From positions 1-63,187 of the forward strand of contig JAFRZM010000041.1 in NCBI GenBank assembly GCA_017442585.1: a stretch of 63,187 nt of DNA. The letters run 5' to 3'. How positions within the stretch are numbered: position 1 is the stretch's first letter; every line of letters begins with the position of its first letter. Made by a program: the position numbers and the translations under genes. This document shows positions 43,463 to 51,356 of this stretch, in pieces. The notes below the pieces were generated by a model that saw only the letters and a list, made by a program, of their open reading frames with translations, searched no databases and was not told the origin of the DNA. The stretch comes from Lachnospiraceae bacterium (lineage in GTDB: Bacteria; Bacillota; Clostridia; Lachnospirales; Lachnospiraceae).

Positions 43463-44755
43463 ATGTTTGCAGATAGAGCAAAAATCTACATACGTTCAGG
43501 TAAAGGCGGCGACGGTCATGTAAGTTTCCGTCGTGAAAAATATGTTCCGGACGGCGGTCCGGATGGTGGTGACGGCGGAAACGGAGGTTCTATCATCTTT
43601 GAAGTAGATGAAGGAATGAACACTTTGGCCGATTATCGTCATGTAAGAAAGTATGTTGCAGAAAGCGGCGAAGAAGGAAAGAAGAGAAACTGCCACGGTA
43701 AGAACGGCGAAGATCTTATTTTAAAGGTGCCTAAGGGCACTGTTATAAAAGATGCCGAATCAGGCAAGGTAATCGCCGACATGAGTGGTGACAATACACG
43801 TGCTTTGGTTTTACGCGGTGGTAAAGGCGGTAAGGGTAACCAGAACTACGCAACACCTACAATGCAGGCGCCTAAGTATGCCCAGCCGGGTCAAAATGCA
43901 TTGGAACTCGACGTTATGCTTGAACTTAAGGTTATAGCTGATGTCGGTCTTGTAGGGTTCCCTAATGTAGGAAAGTCCACATTCTTAAGCCGTGTAAGTA
44001 ACGCCCGTCCAAAGATTGCAAATTACCATTTTACGACATTGCAGCCGAATCTTGGTGTTGTAGACCTTGAAGGTGCAAATGGTTTCGTTATAGCCGATAT
44101 TCCGGGTCTTATCGAAGGTGCTTCTGAAGGTTTGGGACTTGGGCATGAATTTTTACGCCATATTGAACGTACAAAGGTAATTATACATATTGTAGACGCT
44201 GCAGGTACCGAAGGACGAGACCCTATAGAAGATATTCATACTATTAACAACGAGCTTTTGACTTATGACAAGAATATCCTGAATAAGCCTACAGTAATAT
44301 GTGCAAACAAAATTGATTCTTTGCCTTCCGATTCAGATATTATAGAGCGCTTAAAAGCTGAATTTGAAGATGAAAACCACAAAGTATATGCAATATCGGC
44401 AGTAACCGGCGAAGGAATTAAAGAATTACTTTATCATGTAAGTGATATTTTAAAAACTCTTCCTAAGGAAGATACCGTTTTTGAACCGGAATTCGATCTT
44501 GATTCTTTAGGCGAAGAGCCTATGGAAGACGGTTACACCGTAACATACGATGAAAAGAACGATGAATACGTAATAGAAGGACCAAAGATTGAAAAGATGC
44601 TCGGATATACGAATCTCGAGTCTGAAAAAGGATTCATATTCTTCCAGAAATTCATGAAAGATGAAGGAATCCTTGAAAAACTGGAAGCCTTAGGTGTAAA
44701 AGAGGGCGATATAGTCCGTCTTTACGGAAACTCATTCGAATATTATAATAATTAA
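43463..44755 (+). CDS. obgE: GTPase ObgE/CgtA
   Basis: A 430-residue ribosome-assembly GTPase. The Gly-rich Obg domain (about 1-158) includes GGDGHVSFRREKYVPDGGPD. The G domain has G1 GFPNVGKST, G3 DIPGLIEGAS and G4 NKID, and a C-terminal OCT domain follows (about 355-430). It acts in late 50S assembly and (p)ppGpp response. AGAGGAAAAAG precedes ATG 43463. Confidence 0.97.
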   Translation: MFADRAKIYIRSGKGGDGHVSFRREKYVPDGGPDGGDGGNGGSIIFEVDEGMNTLADYRHVRKYVAESGEEGKKRNCHGKNGEDLILKVPKGTVIKDAESGKVIADMSGDNTRALVLRGGKGGKGNQNYATPTMQAPKYAQPGQNALELDVMLELKVIADVGLVGFPNVGKSTFLSRVSNARPKIANYHFTTLQPNLGVVDLEGANGFVIADIPGLIEGASEGLGLGHEFLRHIERTKVIIHIVDAAGTEGRDPIEDIHTINNELLTYDKNILNKPTVICANKIDSLPSDSDIIERLKAEFEDENHKVYAISAVTGEGIKELLYHVSDILKTLPKEDTVFEPEFDLDSLGEEPMEDGYTVTYDEKNDEYVIEGPKIEKMLGYTNLESEKGFIFFQKFMKDEGILEKLEALGVKEGDIVRLYGNSFEYYNN

Positions 44756-44765
44756 GGAGTCATTA

Positions 44766-45062
44766 ATGAATTTAACAAGTAAACAACGTGCTTTTTTAAA
44801 GTCAAAAGCACAGACAATCGATCCTATTATTCAGGTCGGCAAGTCATCGGTTACTACTGAACTTATTGACTCCGTATCTGAAGCCATTGAAAAACGTGAG
44901 CTTATTAAGCTTCATGTTTTGCAAAACTGCCTTGATGACCCTAAAGAAATAGCTCAGGTTATCGCTGAGCGCACGCAATCTACCGTTGTGCAGGTTATAG
45001 GCAAGAAAATCGTTTTATTTAAGCAAAAGAAAAAAGAATCTAAATTCACATTACCGTTATAG
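44766..45062 (+). CDS. yhbY: YhbY family RNA-binding protein
   Basis: A 98-residue CRM/KH-like RNA-binding protein associated with pre-50S particles. Signatures are LTSKQRAFLKSKAQTIDPII, QVGKSSVTTELI, the GxxG-like region LIKLHVLQNCLDD and a C-terminal GKKIVLFK. AAGGAG precedes ATG 44766. It lies between obgE and nadD, the usual order. Confidence 0.94.
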   Translation: MNLTSKQRAFLKSKAQTIDPIIQVGKSSVTTELIDSVSEAIEKRELIKLHVLQNCLDDPKEIAQVIAERTQSTVVQVIGKKIVLFKQKKKESKFTLPL

Positions 45063-45073
45063 AAGGTGTAAGA

Positions 45074-45673
45074 ATGAAGATAGGAATATTAGGCGGTACT
45101 TTTAATCCGATTCATATGGGGCATCTGTTGATCGCAGAGAATGCTTTAACGCAATTCTCACTTGATAGAGTAAATTTTATGCCCGCATTTGTTTCTCCTT
45201 TTAAGCTTAACGAAAATGTCTTATCAGGCGATTTAAGAGCCGAGATGATAAACCTTTCAATAAGTGACAACGAGCGCTTTTTCCTGGATCGACGTGAAAT
45301 CGATTCAAATGAAGTAAGTTATACATACAAAACACTTACCGATATGAAGCAAGAATTTCCGAACGACGAGCTTTTCTTTATTGTCGGCGGCGATTCCTTA
45401 AGAACCTTTAAGCACTGGAGAAATCCCGAAATAATCCTCGAAAAGGCTGTTATCCTAGCCGCGGTGCGAGGAACCGATAACATCGAATCGCTTAATTCCT
45501 ATCGTGATGAATTAATGCGCCTATATAACTGCGATATACGTTTTTTACATACCCCAATGTATGATATTTCATCATCTGACATAAGAGAACGCATAAAAAA
45601 CGGCCAATCCGTACGCTATATGCTAAAAGACGAGCTTATTGATTATATTTTAAAAAATAACATTTATAAATAG
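45074..45673 (+). CDS. nadD: Nicotinate-nucleotide adenylyltransferase
   Basis: A 199-residue enzyme making deamido-NAD from NaMN and ATP. The motif GILGGTFNPIHMGHLLIAE is at the N-terminus, the second motif SSSDIRERIKNGQSVRYML near the end, and VGGDSLRTFKHW in the middle. GAAGGTG precedes ATG 45074. Confidence 0.95.
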   Translation: MKIGILGGTFNPIHMGHLLIAENALTQFSLDRVNFMPAFVSPFKLNENVLSGDLRAEMINLSISDNERFFLDRREIDSNEVSYTYKTLTDMKQEFPNDELFFIVGGDSLRTFKHWRNPEIILEKAVILAAVRGTDNIESLNSYRDELMRLYNCDIRFLHTPMYDISSSDIRERIKNGQSVRYMLKDELIDYILKNNIYK

Positions 45674-45685
45674 GCAGGGGATAAT

Positions 45686-46273
45686 ATGGATGCTACTTTA
45701 AGAAAAATCTTAAAAGATATCAGACCGCAAATGAAGTGCGAACGCTATGAACACACCTACGGCGTTATGTACATTGCATCTGCACTCGCAATGAGATATG
45801 AATATGATCCCAAGAAAGCCATGCTTGCCGGGGCTCTTCACGACTGCGCCAAAATATACACCTGCAAAGATTATGTAAAAGAGTGCGAACGCTGCGGTAT
45901 AAGCGTTAAAGAAAATGAGCTTAAACTTCCGCATCTTCTTCACGCACCACTTGGTGCATATTATGCCAAAGTTAAATATGGGATTGAAGATGTAGATATA
46001 ATAAATGCCGTTCGTTATCATACTCTCGGTCGTTTTGACATGGGACTTTTGGAAAAAATTGTATATGTTGCAGATTATATTGAACCTTCAAGAAAAGAAA
46101 TAGAAAACCTTGCAGAAATACGCGCTCTTGTATTTACAGATCTTGATCGCGCTATTCTCTTTAAACTTGAAAATGTTGTAAATTATCTTAAGAAAAACGA
46201 TTATCCGATAGATAATAATACTATAGAATTGCTCGAATACTACAGAGAGAACTTTGGAAGTAACAAAGGTTAG
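45686..46273 (+). CDS. yqeK: YqeK-type HD-domain hydrolase
   Basis: A 195-residue HD-domain metal phosphohydrolase. The first His is in YEHTYGVMYIASALA, the HD pair in MLAGALHDCAKIY, and later metal residues in HTLGRF and VADYIEPSRK. B. subtilis YqeK hydrolyses diadenosine tetraphosphate. GCAGGGG precedes ATG 45686. It stands between nadD and rsfS as in most Firmicutes. Confidence 0.93.
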   Translation: MDATLRKILKDIRPQMKCERYEHTYGVMYIASALAMRYEYDPKKAMLAGALHDCAKIYTCKDYVKECERCGISVKENELKLPHLLHAPLGAYYAKVKYGIEDVDIINAVRYHTLGRFDMGLLEKIVYVADYIEPSRKEIENLAEIRALVFTDLDRAILFKLENVVNYLKKNDYPIDNNTIELLEYYRENFGSNKG

Positions 46274-46287
46274 GGAAGGAGTTTATA

Positions 46288-46656
46288 ATGAATAACGCAA
46301 GAAACATGATGGAAATAGCTGCAAATGCTCTTGATGAAAAGAAGGCTATAGATATCAGAATTATAGATATAAGCAATGTATCGCTTGTTGCAGACTATTT
46401 TGTAATAGCTGCCGCTTCAAACCAAAACCAGATGGGTGCTTTGGTAAAAGCAGTTGACGAAAAGCTTACTAAAGCAGGGTATACTTTAAAGTCACAGGAA
46501 GGTAACATGTATTCTTCATGGATATTGCTTGATTATACAGATATAATCGTGCATATCTTTACCGAAGAAGACCGTGAATTCTATGACCTTGAAAAGCTCT
46601 GGCAGGACGGAACAGAAATTCCTGCGAAAGAAGTTATCAAGACGGAAGAAACGTAA
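46288..46656 (+). CDS. rsfS: Ribosome silencing factor RsfS
   Basis: A 122-residue RsfS/YbeB protein that binds L14 and blocks subunit joining. Typical features are KKAIDIRIIDISNVSLVADY, FVIAAASNQNQ, and the C-terminal WILLDYTDIIVHIFTEEDRE. AAGGAG precedes ATG 46288. Last gene of the obgE cluster before a terminator. Confidence 0.95.
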   Translation: MNNARNMMEIAANALDEKKAIDIRIIDISNVSLVADYFVIAAASNQNQMGALVKAVDEKLTKAGYTLKSQEGNMYSSWILLDYTDIIVHIFTEEDREFYDLEKLWQDGTEIPAKEVIKTEET

Positions 46657-46695
46657 TCTATTTAGTAGCATAACTTTAAAAAAACAAACTGTAAA

Positions 46696-46728
46696 AGCCA
46701 TGGAAATTTAATCCATGGCTCTATTTTT
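46696..46728. terminator. Terminator between rsfS and lexA
   Basis: AGCCATGGA (46696-46704) pairs with TCCATGGCT (46712-46720) around a 7-nt loop, then CTATTTTT. On the minus strand the stem is followed by TTTT, so it can serve the convergent lexA too. Confidence 0.85.
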
Positions 46729-46742
46729 AATAAATTTACAAT

Positions 46743-47357
46743 TTATAAGAATCTAAAAACACCGATAACCTTTCCGAGAATAGCACAATCCGTAACAATA
46801 ATCGGATCCATTGTATCATTTTCCGGTTGAAGTCTTATGTGATCTTTTTCTTTATAAAAAGTCTTTACTGTTGCGGAATCATCAACAAGAGCAACAACAA
46901 TGTCTCCGTTTGACGCCGAATTCATTTGTTTTACAAGAACAAGATCTCCGGAAAGGATACCGACATTTATCATGCTTTCGCCTTTGACTTTCAGCATAAA
47001 TGTCTGTTCATTCGGCATGTATTCCATCGGAATAGGGAAGTAGTTCGATATATTCTGCTGTGCAAGAATAGGAGTTCCTGCAGCAACAGTCCCAACTATC
47101 GGAACATTAACCATCTCATGACGAACAATAGCATAATTATCATCAATAAGTTCAATTGCACGCGGCTTTGTAGGGTCTCTTCTTATAAGTCCTTTCTTCT
47201 CAAGCTTCTCAAGATGAGCATGAACGGAAGATGTAGAACTTAATCCTACAGCTTCACATATATCCCTTACCGTAGGCGGATATCCCTTTGCAAGTATCTC
47301 ACTTTTAATGAACTCAAGTATTTCTATCTGTTTAGGGGTGGCTTCTTTCTTAGACAT
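46743..47357 (-). CDS. lexA: SOS repressor LexA
   Basis: A 204-residue repressor. The N-terminal winged helix (about 1-65, [15 protein letters not shown] and [17 protein letters not shown]) is joined to an S24 self-cleavage domain with scissile A93-G94 (VAAGTP), S128 (GESM) and K165 (ATVKTF). RecA-stimulated self-cleavage lifts repression after DNA damage. I chose ATG 47357 because AAGGAGG lies 8 nt upstream; an in-frame ATG 20 codons earlier would run through the promoter region. Confidence 0.96.
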   Translation of the reverse strand: MSKKEATPKQIEILEFIKSEILAKGYPPTVRDICEAVGLSSTSSVHAHLEKLEKKGLIRRDPTKPRAIELIDDNYAIVRHEMVNVPIVGTVAAGTPILAQQNISNYFPIPMEYMPNEQTFMLKVKGESMINVGILSGDLVLVKQMNSASNGDIVVALVDDSATVKTFYKEKDHIRLQPENDTMDPIIVTDCAILGKVIGVFRFL

Positions 47358-47370
47358 AAATTTCCTCCTT

Positions 47371-47384
47371 AAAACACTTGTTTT
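47371..47384. promoter_or_regulatory. Candidate LexA operator at the lexA start site
   Basis: AAAAC-ACTT-GTTTT, with symmetric arms and 14-nt LexA-box geometry (CGAAC-N4-GTTCG in Firmicutes). It lies just downstream of the lexA -10, a suitable place for autorepression. The arms differ from consensus at outer positions. Confidence 0.45.
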
Positions 47385-47388
47385 TATT

Positions 47389-47417
47389 ATAATAGCACAC
47401 TTATTTTTAAAACGCAA
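47389..47417 (-). promoter_or_regulatory. lexA promoter
   Basis: On the minus strand TTGCGT (47412-47417), a 17-nt spacer and TATTAT (47389-47394). Confidence 0.6.
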
Positions 47418-47427
47418 ACATATATTC

Positions 47428-47441
47428 CGAAAAAATGTTCG
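47428..47441. promoter_or_regulatory. Candidate LexA box, centre of the divergent region
   Basis: CGAAA-AAAT-GTTCG has one mismatch to the arm pattern CGAAC-N4-GTTCG. It lies between the lexA -35 and the LysM-gene -35. Confidence 0.6.
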
Positions 47442-47450
47442 AAAAAAGCA

Positions 47451-47479
47451 TTGACAAACAAACGTTCATGATATATTAT
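47451..47479 (+). promoter_or_regulatory. Promoter of the LysM (YneA-like) gene
   Basis: A perfect TTGACA (47451-47456), a 17-nt spacer and TATTAT (47474-47479). A LexA-type box occupies the spacer, so repression by occlusion is expected. Confidence 0.85.
47455..47468. promoter_or_regulatory. LexA box within the LysM-gene promoter
   Basis: CAAAC-AAAC-GTTCA carries the GTTC half-site and a near-perfect AAAC half. It overlaps the -35 and spacer. Confidence 0.65.
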
Positions 47480-47484
47480 AGTCT

Positions 47485-47498
47485 CAAACAGTTGTTCG
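47485..47498. promoter_or_regulatory. LexA box near the LysM-gene transcription start
   Basis: CAAAC-AGTT-GTTCG, one mismatch to CGAAC-N4-GTTCG. It covers the expected transcription start. Confidence 0.7.
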
Positions 47499-47512
47499 TT
47501 AACACACGTTCG
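47499..47512. promoter_or_regulatory. Abutting LexA-type box
   Basis: TTAAC-ACAC-GTTCG directly abuts the previous box with no gap. It has an intact right arm and two mismatches in the left. Confidence 0.5.
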
Positions 47513-47532
47513 ATTATTTGGAGGTAATAATT

Positions 47533-47904
47533 ATGAAGAGTTACAATAATTCGGTTTTAAATAATAAATCAGCCATGAGAGAAGAGCAGTTAAGACGTTA
47601 TAAAACTATTGCCTATTTATTTCTTTTAATAATTGTGTCACTTCTTATAGTTCTTACAATAATAAAAATCAATAAGACAAACACAAAGGCTTTTGCCTCA
47701 TTAAACGGCGAGTATTCATATTCTTCAGTTATGGTAGAAGAAGGCGATACGCTTTATTCCATAGCAAGAAAGTATTCCACAGAATATCCGGGATCAACAG
47801 ACGCTTTTATAAGAGAGGTTAGAACAGTAAATAACCTTAATTCAGATAATATATATGCAGGACAATATATCATCATTCCTGTTTTTAACAATTATGCAGA
47901 TTAA
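47533..47904 (+). CDS. YneA-like LysM-domain cell division suppressor
   Basis: A 123-residue membrane-anchored protein. One transmembrane helix (about 25-45) is followed by a short linker and a LysM domain (about 66-116, VEEGDTLYSIARKY to AGQYIIIP). In Bacillus the LysM membrane protein YneA is divergent from lexA and halts division during SOS; this gene has the same position, topology and LexA boxes. I chose ATG 47533, served by TTGGAGG at 47518-47524; an in-frame ATG at 47518 lies at that site. Sequence similarity to YneA itself is not demonstrated. Confidence 0.85.
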   Translation: MKSYNNSVLNNKSAMREEQLRRYKTIAYLFLLIIVSLLIVLTIIKINKTNTKAFASLNGEYSYSSVMVEEGDTLYSIARKYSTEYPGSTDAFIREVRTVNNLNSDNIYAGQYIIIPVFNNYAD

Positions 47905-47976
47905 TCGTGTTAAACACATTTATAAATCAAACAGCAGATGTTAATTTGTATTAATTTATCGTTTAATTATGTTTTA

Positions 47977-48005
47977 TTGAATTTCTTGATGAAAACCTGT
48001 ATACT
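47977..48005 (+). promoter_or_regulatory. Promoter for the acyltransferase gene
   Basis: TTGAAT (47977-47982), a 17-nt spacer and TATACT (48000-48005), 30 nt before the start codon. Confidence 0.75.
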
Positions 48006-48034
48006 TCTTTATATATACAAGGAGAGTATTACAG

Positions 48035-48799
48035 ATGTTAAGATTTTATGTTTCAATCTTTCTTAATTTTTTTCATCTGTGGCTTATTCCATACATGCAA
48101 TATGTCCACAAACACTATGATGATTATACACCCGAATATAAATTTTCACTTGTACAAAGAGTTGTACGTCATGTGACAAATGCAAGCAATGTCCATACCA
48201 CATATCACGGTGTAGAGAATATCCCTGATACAGGCAATTTCATAATATACCCGAATCACGAAGGCAAGTATGATACCATAGCCTTACTTAGTCCGTTTAA
48301 AAAGCCGTTATCAATAGTAATGGATTATAAACGTTCATTCATGGTTTTATGCGATGAAGTAATGAATATGGTTGACGGAAAACGAATGAAGCGTGACGAT
48401 GTTCGACAAGCCTTGACTATAATGAATGAAGTAACCGAAGAATTAAAACAGGGCAGAAGTTTTATTATTTTTCCTGAAGGTGGATATTTACTTGATAAAG
48501 GCAACCACCTGTTTCAATTTAAACCCGGAGCATTTAAATGTGCTTTAAAAGCACATTCAACCATTGTTCCTACTGTAATGTATAACATATATAAGGTTTA
48601 CGAGAAGAATAATTTGCGTCATCAGGAGAATGATATATACTTCCTGGATCCTATATACTACGATGAATATAAAGGTTTAAAAACCCAGGAACTCGCGGCT
48701 TTAGTGAGAGAGCGTATAGCAAAGAAAATTGCTGAATTAGATGGAATTTCTGTTGAGGAAGTATACCGAGACATTCCTGAGGGGACAGTTTTAATATAA
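48035..48799 (+). CDS. 1-acyl-sn-glycerol-3-phosphate acyltransferase-like protein
   Basis: A 254-residue PlsC-family acyltransferase. The H-x4-D motif is YPNHEGKYDTIALL near residue 75 and the substrate-binding motif IIFPEGGYLLDKG near 149. It likely transfers acyl chains to lysophosphatidic acid in phospholipid synthesis. The N-terminal hydrophobic stretch (about 3-20) suggests membrane association. AAGGAGAG precedes ATG 48035. Monocistronic between a promoter and a terminator. Confidence 0.85.
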   Translation: MLRFYVSIFLNFFHLWLIPYMQYVHKHYDDYTPEYKFSLVQRVVRHVTNASNVHTTYHGVENIPDTGNFIIYPNHEGKYDTIALLSPFKKPLSIVMDYKRSFMVLCDEVMNMVDGKRMKRDDVRQALTIMNEVTEELKQGRSFIIFPEGGYLLDKGNHLFQFKPGAFKCALKAHSTIVPTVMYNIYKVYEKNNLRHQENDIYFLDPIYYDEYKGLKTQELAALVRERIAKKIAELDGISVEEVYRDIPEGTVLI

Positions 48800-48812
48800 G
48801 ATAATAATTAAT

Positions 48813-48843
48813 AAAGGCTCCGAGTTTATCGGAGTCTTTATAT
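48813..48843. terminator. Terminator between the acyltransferase and recombinase genes
   Basis: An 11-bp stem with one G-U (48813-48823 with 48829-48839, loop GTTTA), with A and T flanks on both sides. It sits between convergent genes and can act both ways. Confidence 0.75.
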
Positions 48844-48844
48844 T

Positions 48845-49894
48845 TTAGTCTTTTCTCAAATGAACTACTTTAGCAGCCTGCCTACGCCTTTCGTCCTCAA
48901 TTGCGGCATAATGCTTCTTTGTCGTATTAACGTCTTTATGTCCCAAAACATCTGCAACAAGATATATATCACCTGTTTCTCTGTAAAGCTCGGTACCATA
49001 AGTACTTCGTAACTTATGCGGTGTTATATTCTTTAATGTTGTAACAGTCTTTGAATACTTCTTTACAAGATTTTCAACCGCCCTTACAGAAATTCGTTTT
49101 TTCTGCAATGAAAGGAAGAGAGCATCTGTTGAACCCGGCATTGCCTCGATACCTTTGCGTTCATAATAATAATCCGATAAAGCTTCCTGAACCTCATCAC
49201 CAAAATAAACTACAGATTCATAGCCGCCTTTTCTGAAGATTTTAATACCACTATTTTCAAAATCAACATCATTCATATTAATACCCACGCATTCGGAAAC
49301 ACGGATACCTGTTCCCAATAAAAGAGTCATAATTGCCAGATCCCTTACTTTGGTTTGTTCATGAAATGCTTGCTGTTTTGACGTTAATTTGTCCCCGTTT
49401 TCGACCTGATCTAAGAATCTTGCAACTTCATCCGCATCCATACGAATAATGTTTTTTTCATGCCTTTTCGGCAGTTTGACAAGCTCAGCTGCATTACGTT
49501 CAATCTTTTCTTTACGATAAAAATAATTATAAAAACTCTTAAGCGATGCAAGTTTTCTTACAATACCTCGCTCGTCATTTGTATACTCTTTACCGTCCTT
49601 TACATAATACTGAAGATAGGAGAGATATTCTTCTATATCAGTCGGAGTTATCTTATCCAGTATGGAGATATCGAAATCGGCAATTTCAAATTTCTTGCAA
49701 TATGCATTAGTTTCATGCATGAAATGGAAGAATATTCCAAGGTCATAAGCATATGCAATCCTGGTTCTTGACTGAGTTTGCTGCTCAATACCTATAAAAT
49801 ATTCCTTGCAAAATGCAGGTAGCTCCGATAAAAGTGCACGAAGCTTTAACTGATTTCGTTTATTCACTTGAATATGGTATGATTCATCTGCCAT
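48845..49894 (-). CDS. XerS-like tyrosine recombinase
   Basis: A 349-residue site-specific recombinase. An N-terminal SAM-like core-binding domain (about 25-130) precedes a catalytic domain with R198 (GTGIRVSE), K222 (FRKGG), H293 and R296 (TPHKLRST), H319 (LGHKD) and Y329 (KKHYAAI). Length and the long insert before the catalytic Arg (about 150-185, ending FHEQTKVRDLAI) resemble streptococcal XerS, a single-protein chromosome dimer resolvase. No element boundary, attachment site or cargo gene is visible, so it looks like a housekeeping recombinase, not an integrase. Confidence 0.82.
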   Translation of the reverse strand: MADESYHIQVNKRNQLKLRALLSELPAFCKEYFIGIEQQTQSRTRIAYAYDLGIFFHFMHETNAYCKKFEIADFDISILDKITPTDIEEYLSYLQYYVKDGKEYTNDERGIVRKLASLKSFYNYFYRKEKIERNAAELVKLPKRHEKNIIRMDADEVARFLDQVENGDKLTSKQQAFHEQTKVRDLAIMTLLLGTGIRVSECVGINMNDVDFENSGIKIFRKGGYESVVYFGDEVQEALSDYYYERKGIEAMPGSTDALFLSLQKKRISVRAVENLVKKYSKTVTTLKNITPHKLRSTYGTELYRETGDIYLVADVLGHKDVNTTKKHYAAIEDERRRQAAKVVHLRKD

Positions 49895-49960
49895 AATTCA
49901 CCTCAAAACACTATCAAATACAATATAATGTATATATTCACTCATTAATTATACTACAGA

Positions 49961-49989
49961 TTGTAATTTATTTCCACAAATGATAATAT
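49961..49989 (+). promoter_or_regulatory. dtd promoter
   Basis: TTGTAA (49961-49966), a 17-nt spacer and TAATAT (49984-49989), about 40 nt before the start codon. Confidence 0.6.
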
Positions 49990-50031
49990 ATTAGTTGAAT
50001 TCAAACTAAACCATATAAGGAGACACAATAA

Positions 50032-50481
50032 ATGCGTTTTGTAATACAAAGAGTTTTAAATGCGAGTGTGACAGTAGATAATAAAACCGTAGGAGCTATC
50101 GATAAAGGATTTCTGATACTTATCGGAATCAATAATGACGATACAAATGAAGTGGCCGATAAGATGATTAAAAAGACTGCAGGATTAAGAATATTCGAAG
50201 ATTCCGAAGGCAAAACGAACCTGTCATTAAATGATGTAGGCGGCGACTTATTATTGATTTCACAATTTACTTTATATGCAGATTGTAAAAAGGGTTACAG
50301 ACCATCATTTATAAATGCAGGCAGGCCCGAAATGTCTGAACCTTTATACGAATATATCGTAGATCAATTTAAAAACACATACGGATTTAATCCAAAAACC
50401 GGAATATTCGGTGCAGATATGAAAGTAGAGTTATTAAACGACGGACCATTTACAATAGTTTTAGATTCAAATGACTTATAA
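50032..50481 (+). CDS. dtd: D-aminoacyl-tRNA deacylase
   Basis: A 149-residue proofreading enzyme that removes D-amino acids from tRNA. The family start is [16 protein letters not shown]; the active-site motifs are [20 protein letters not shown] and a C-terminal [11 protein letters not shown], with the Gly-Pro pair of the cross-subunit pocket. AAGGAGA precedes ATG 50032. A terminator follows. Confidence 0.96.
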   Translation: MRFVIQRVLNASVTVDNKTVGAIDKGFLILIGINNDDTNEVADKMIKKTAGLRIFEDSEGKTNLSLNDVGGDLLLISQFTLYADCKKGYRPSFINAGRPEMSEPLYEYIVDQFKNTYGFNPKTGIFGADMKVELLNDGPFTIVLDSNDL

Positions 50482-50484
50482 ATT

Positions 50485-50515
50485 AAAACACGCCTACATA
50501 AAGGCGTGTTTTTTA
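50485..50515 (+). terminator. Terminator after dtd
   Basis: A perfect 11-bp stem AAAACACGCCT / AGGCGTGTTTT (50485-50495 with 50502-50512) continuing into TT. Confidence 0.9.
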
Positions 50516-50566
50516 TTACCCAAACCCCCAAAATTCGTTCAAGAGAGAGGGCTTGTATTTCGTGTC

Positions 50567-50602
50567 CAACTATTCGCAAAAGTCAAGTTTAACGAATAGT
50601 TG
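50567..50602. repeat. Intergenic inverted repeat
   Basis: CAACTATTCG (50567-50576) pairs perfectly with CGAATAGTTG (50593-50602) around a 16-nt loop. It lies between the dtd terminator and the 3' end of the minus-strand kinase gene. No T tract follows, so it is not an ordinary terminator. Confidence 0.6.
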
Positions 50603-50614
50603 TAACGGAAAATA

Positions 50615-50629
50615 AGGCTTTTTAAGCCT
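50615..50629 (-). terminator. Terminator overlapping the stop of the cytidylate-kinase-like gene
   Basis: AGGCTT / AAGCCT with a 3-nt loop, extendable to about 14 bp with mismatches, then TATTTT on the minus strand. The TAG stop codon lies at the edge of the stem. Confidence 0.6.
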
Positions 50630-51272
50630 ATATTTCCCCTAAGCCATGTCTTTTCTTTACTTCAATGTAATTCATTATTACATTAACCGCACCTTCAACT
50701 CCAAGGTCACTTGTATTAAGACACAAGTCATAACTGGATGAATCTCCCCATTTTTTAGATGTGTAATAATCATAATAACTTGCACGTTTCTTATCTGTTT
50801 TTTTCATAAGGTCACGTGCGGTTTTTTCATCGCATTTAAATCTATCCATAAGGCGTTTGAGTTTAAATTCTTCATCTGCACGAATAAATACTCTTACGAC
50901 GTTATCATAGTCAGCCAATGCATAATCTGCACATCTGCCGATCATAACGCACGATTCATTATCGGCAATCTTCTTTATGGTATCAAATTGAGCAAGAAAA
51001 ACTTTCTGATTTAACGGCATATCCAATAATCCAGGCGCCGTTGTATATGTACCAAGCGCATTTGCATCCATTACCAATGAATACAAAAAGCTGCTTGTCG
51101 GTTTTTCATCATGATGCTCAAATATTTCTTCGCAAAACTCTGATTCCTTAGCTGCGCGTTCCAATAATTCCTTGTCATAACAAGGAATATTTAAATGCTC
51201 CGAAAGACTTAAACCAACATTCTTGCCTGCAGAACCAAATTCACGACCGATTGTAATTATAAGATTACCCAT
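50628..51272 (-). CDS. Cytidylate kinase-like family protein
   Basis: A 214-residue P-loop protein beginning MGNLIITIGREFGSAGKNVG, where GREFGSAGK replaces a strict Walker A. It continues YDKELLERAAKES, with SCVMIGRCADYALADYDNVV and RVFIRADEEFKLKR in the core. This family (cytidylate-kinase-like) is common in Lachnospiraceae beside true cmk, and its substrate is not established. Canonical cmk is at 2402-3058, so this is a paralogue with a probably different role. AAGGAGG precedes ATG 51272. Confidence 0.85.
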   Translation of the reverse strand: MGNLIITIGREFGSAGKNVGLSLSEHLNIPCYDKELLERAAKESEFCEEIFEHHDEKPTSSFLYSLVMDANALGTYTTAPGLLDMPLNQKVFLAQFDTIKKIADNESCVMIGRCADYALADYDNVVRVFIRADEEFKLKRLMDRFKCDEKTARDLMKKTDKKRASYYDYYTSKKWGDSSSYDLCLNTSDLGVEGAVNVIMNYIEVKKRHGLGEI

Positions 51273-51317
51273 AAGAATACCTCCTTATCCGAGTACAAAA
51301 TTCATATTAATAAATAA

Positions 51318-51345
51318 ATAATATCACATTTGTCTGAAAATTCAA
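51318..51345 (-). promoter_or_regulatory. Promoter for the cytidylate-kinase-like gene
   Basis: On the minus strand TTGAAT (51340-51345), a 16-nt spacer and TATTAT (51318-51323). Confidence 0.6.
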
Positions 51346-51356
51346 TCAATTTAATT

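Noticed and set aside
48845-49894. Tyrosine recombinase as sign of an integrated element
   Set aside because: No attachment-site repeats, cargo genes, tRNA target or base composition change flank it; both neighbours are housekeeping genes.
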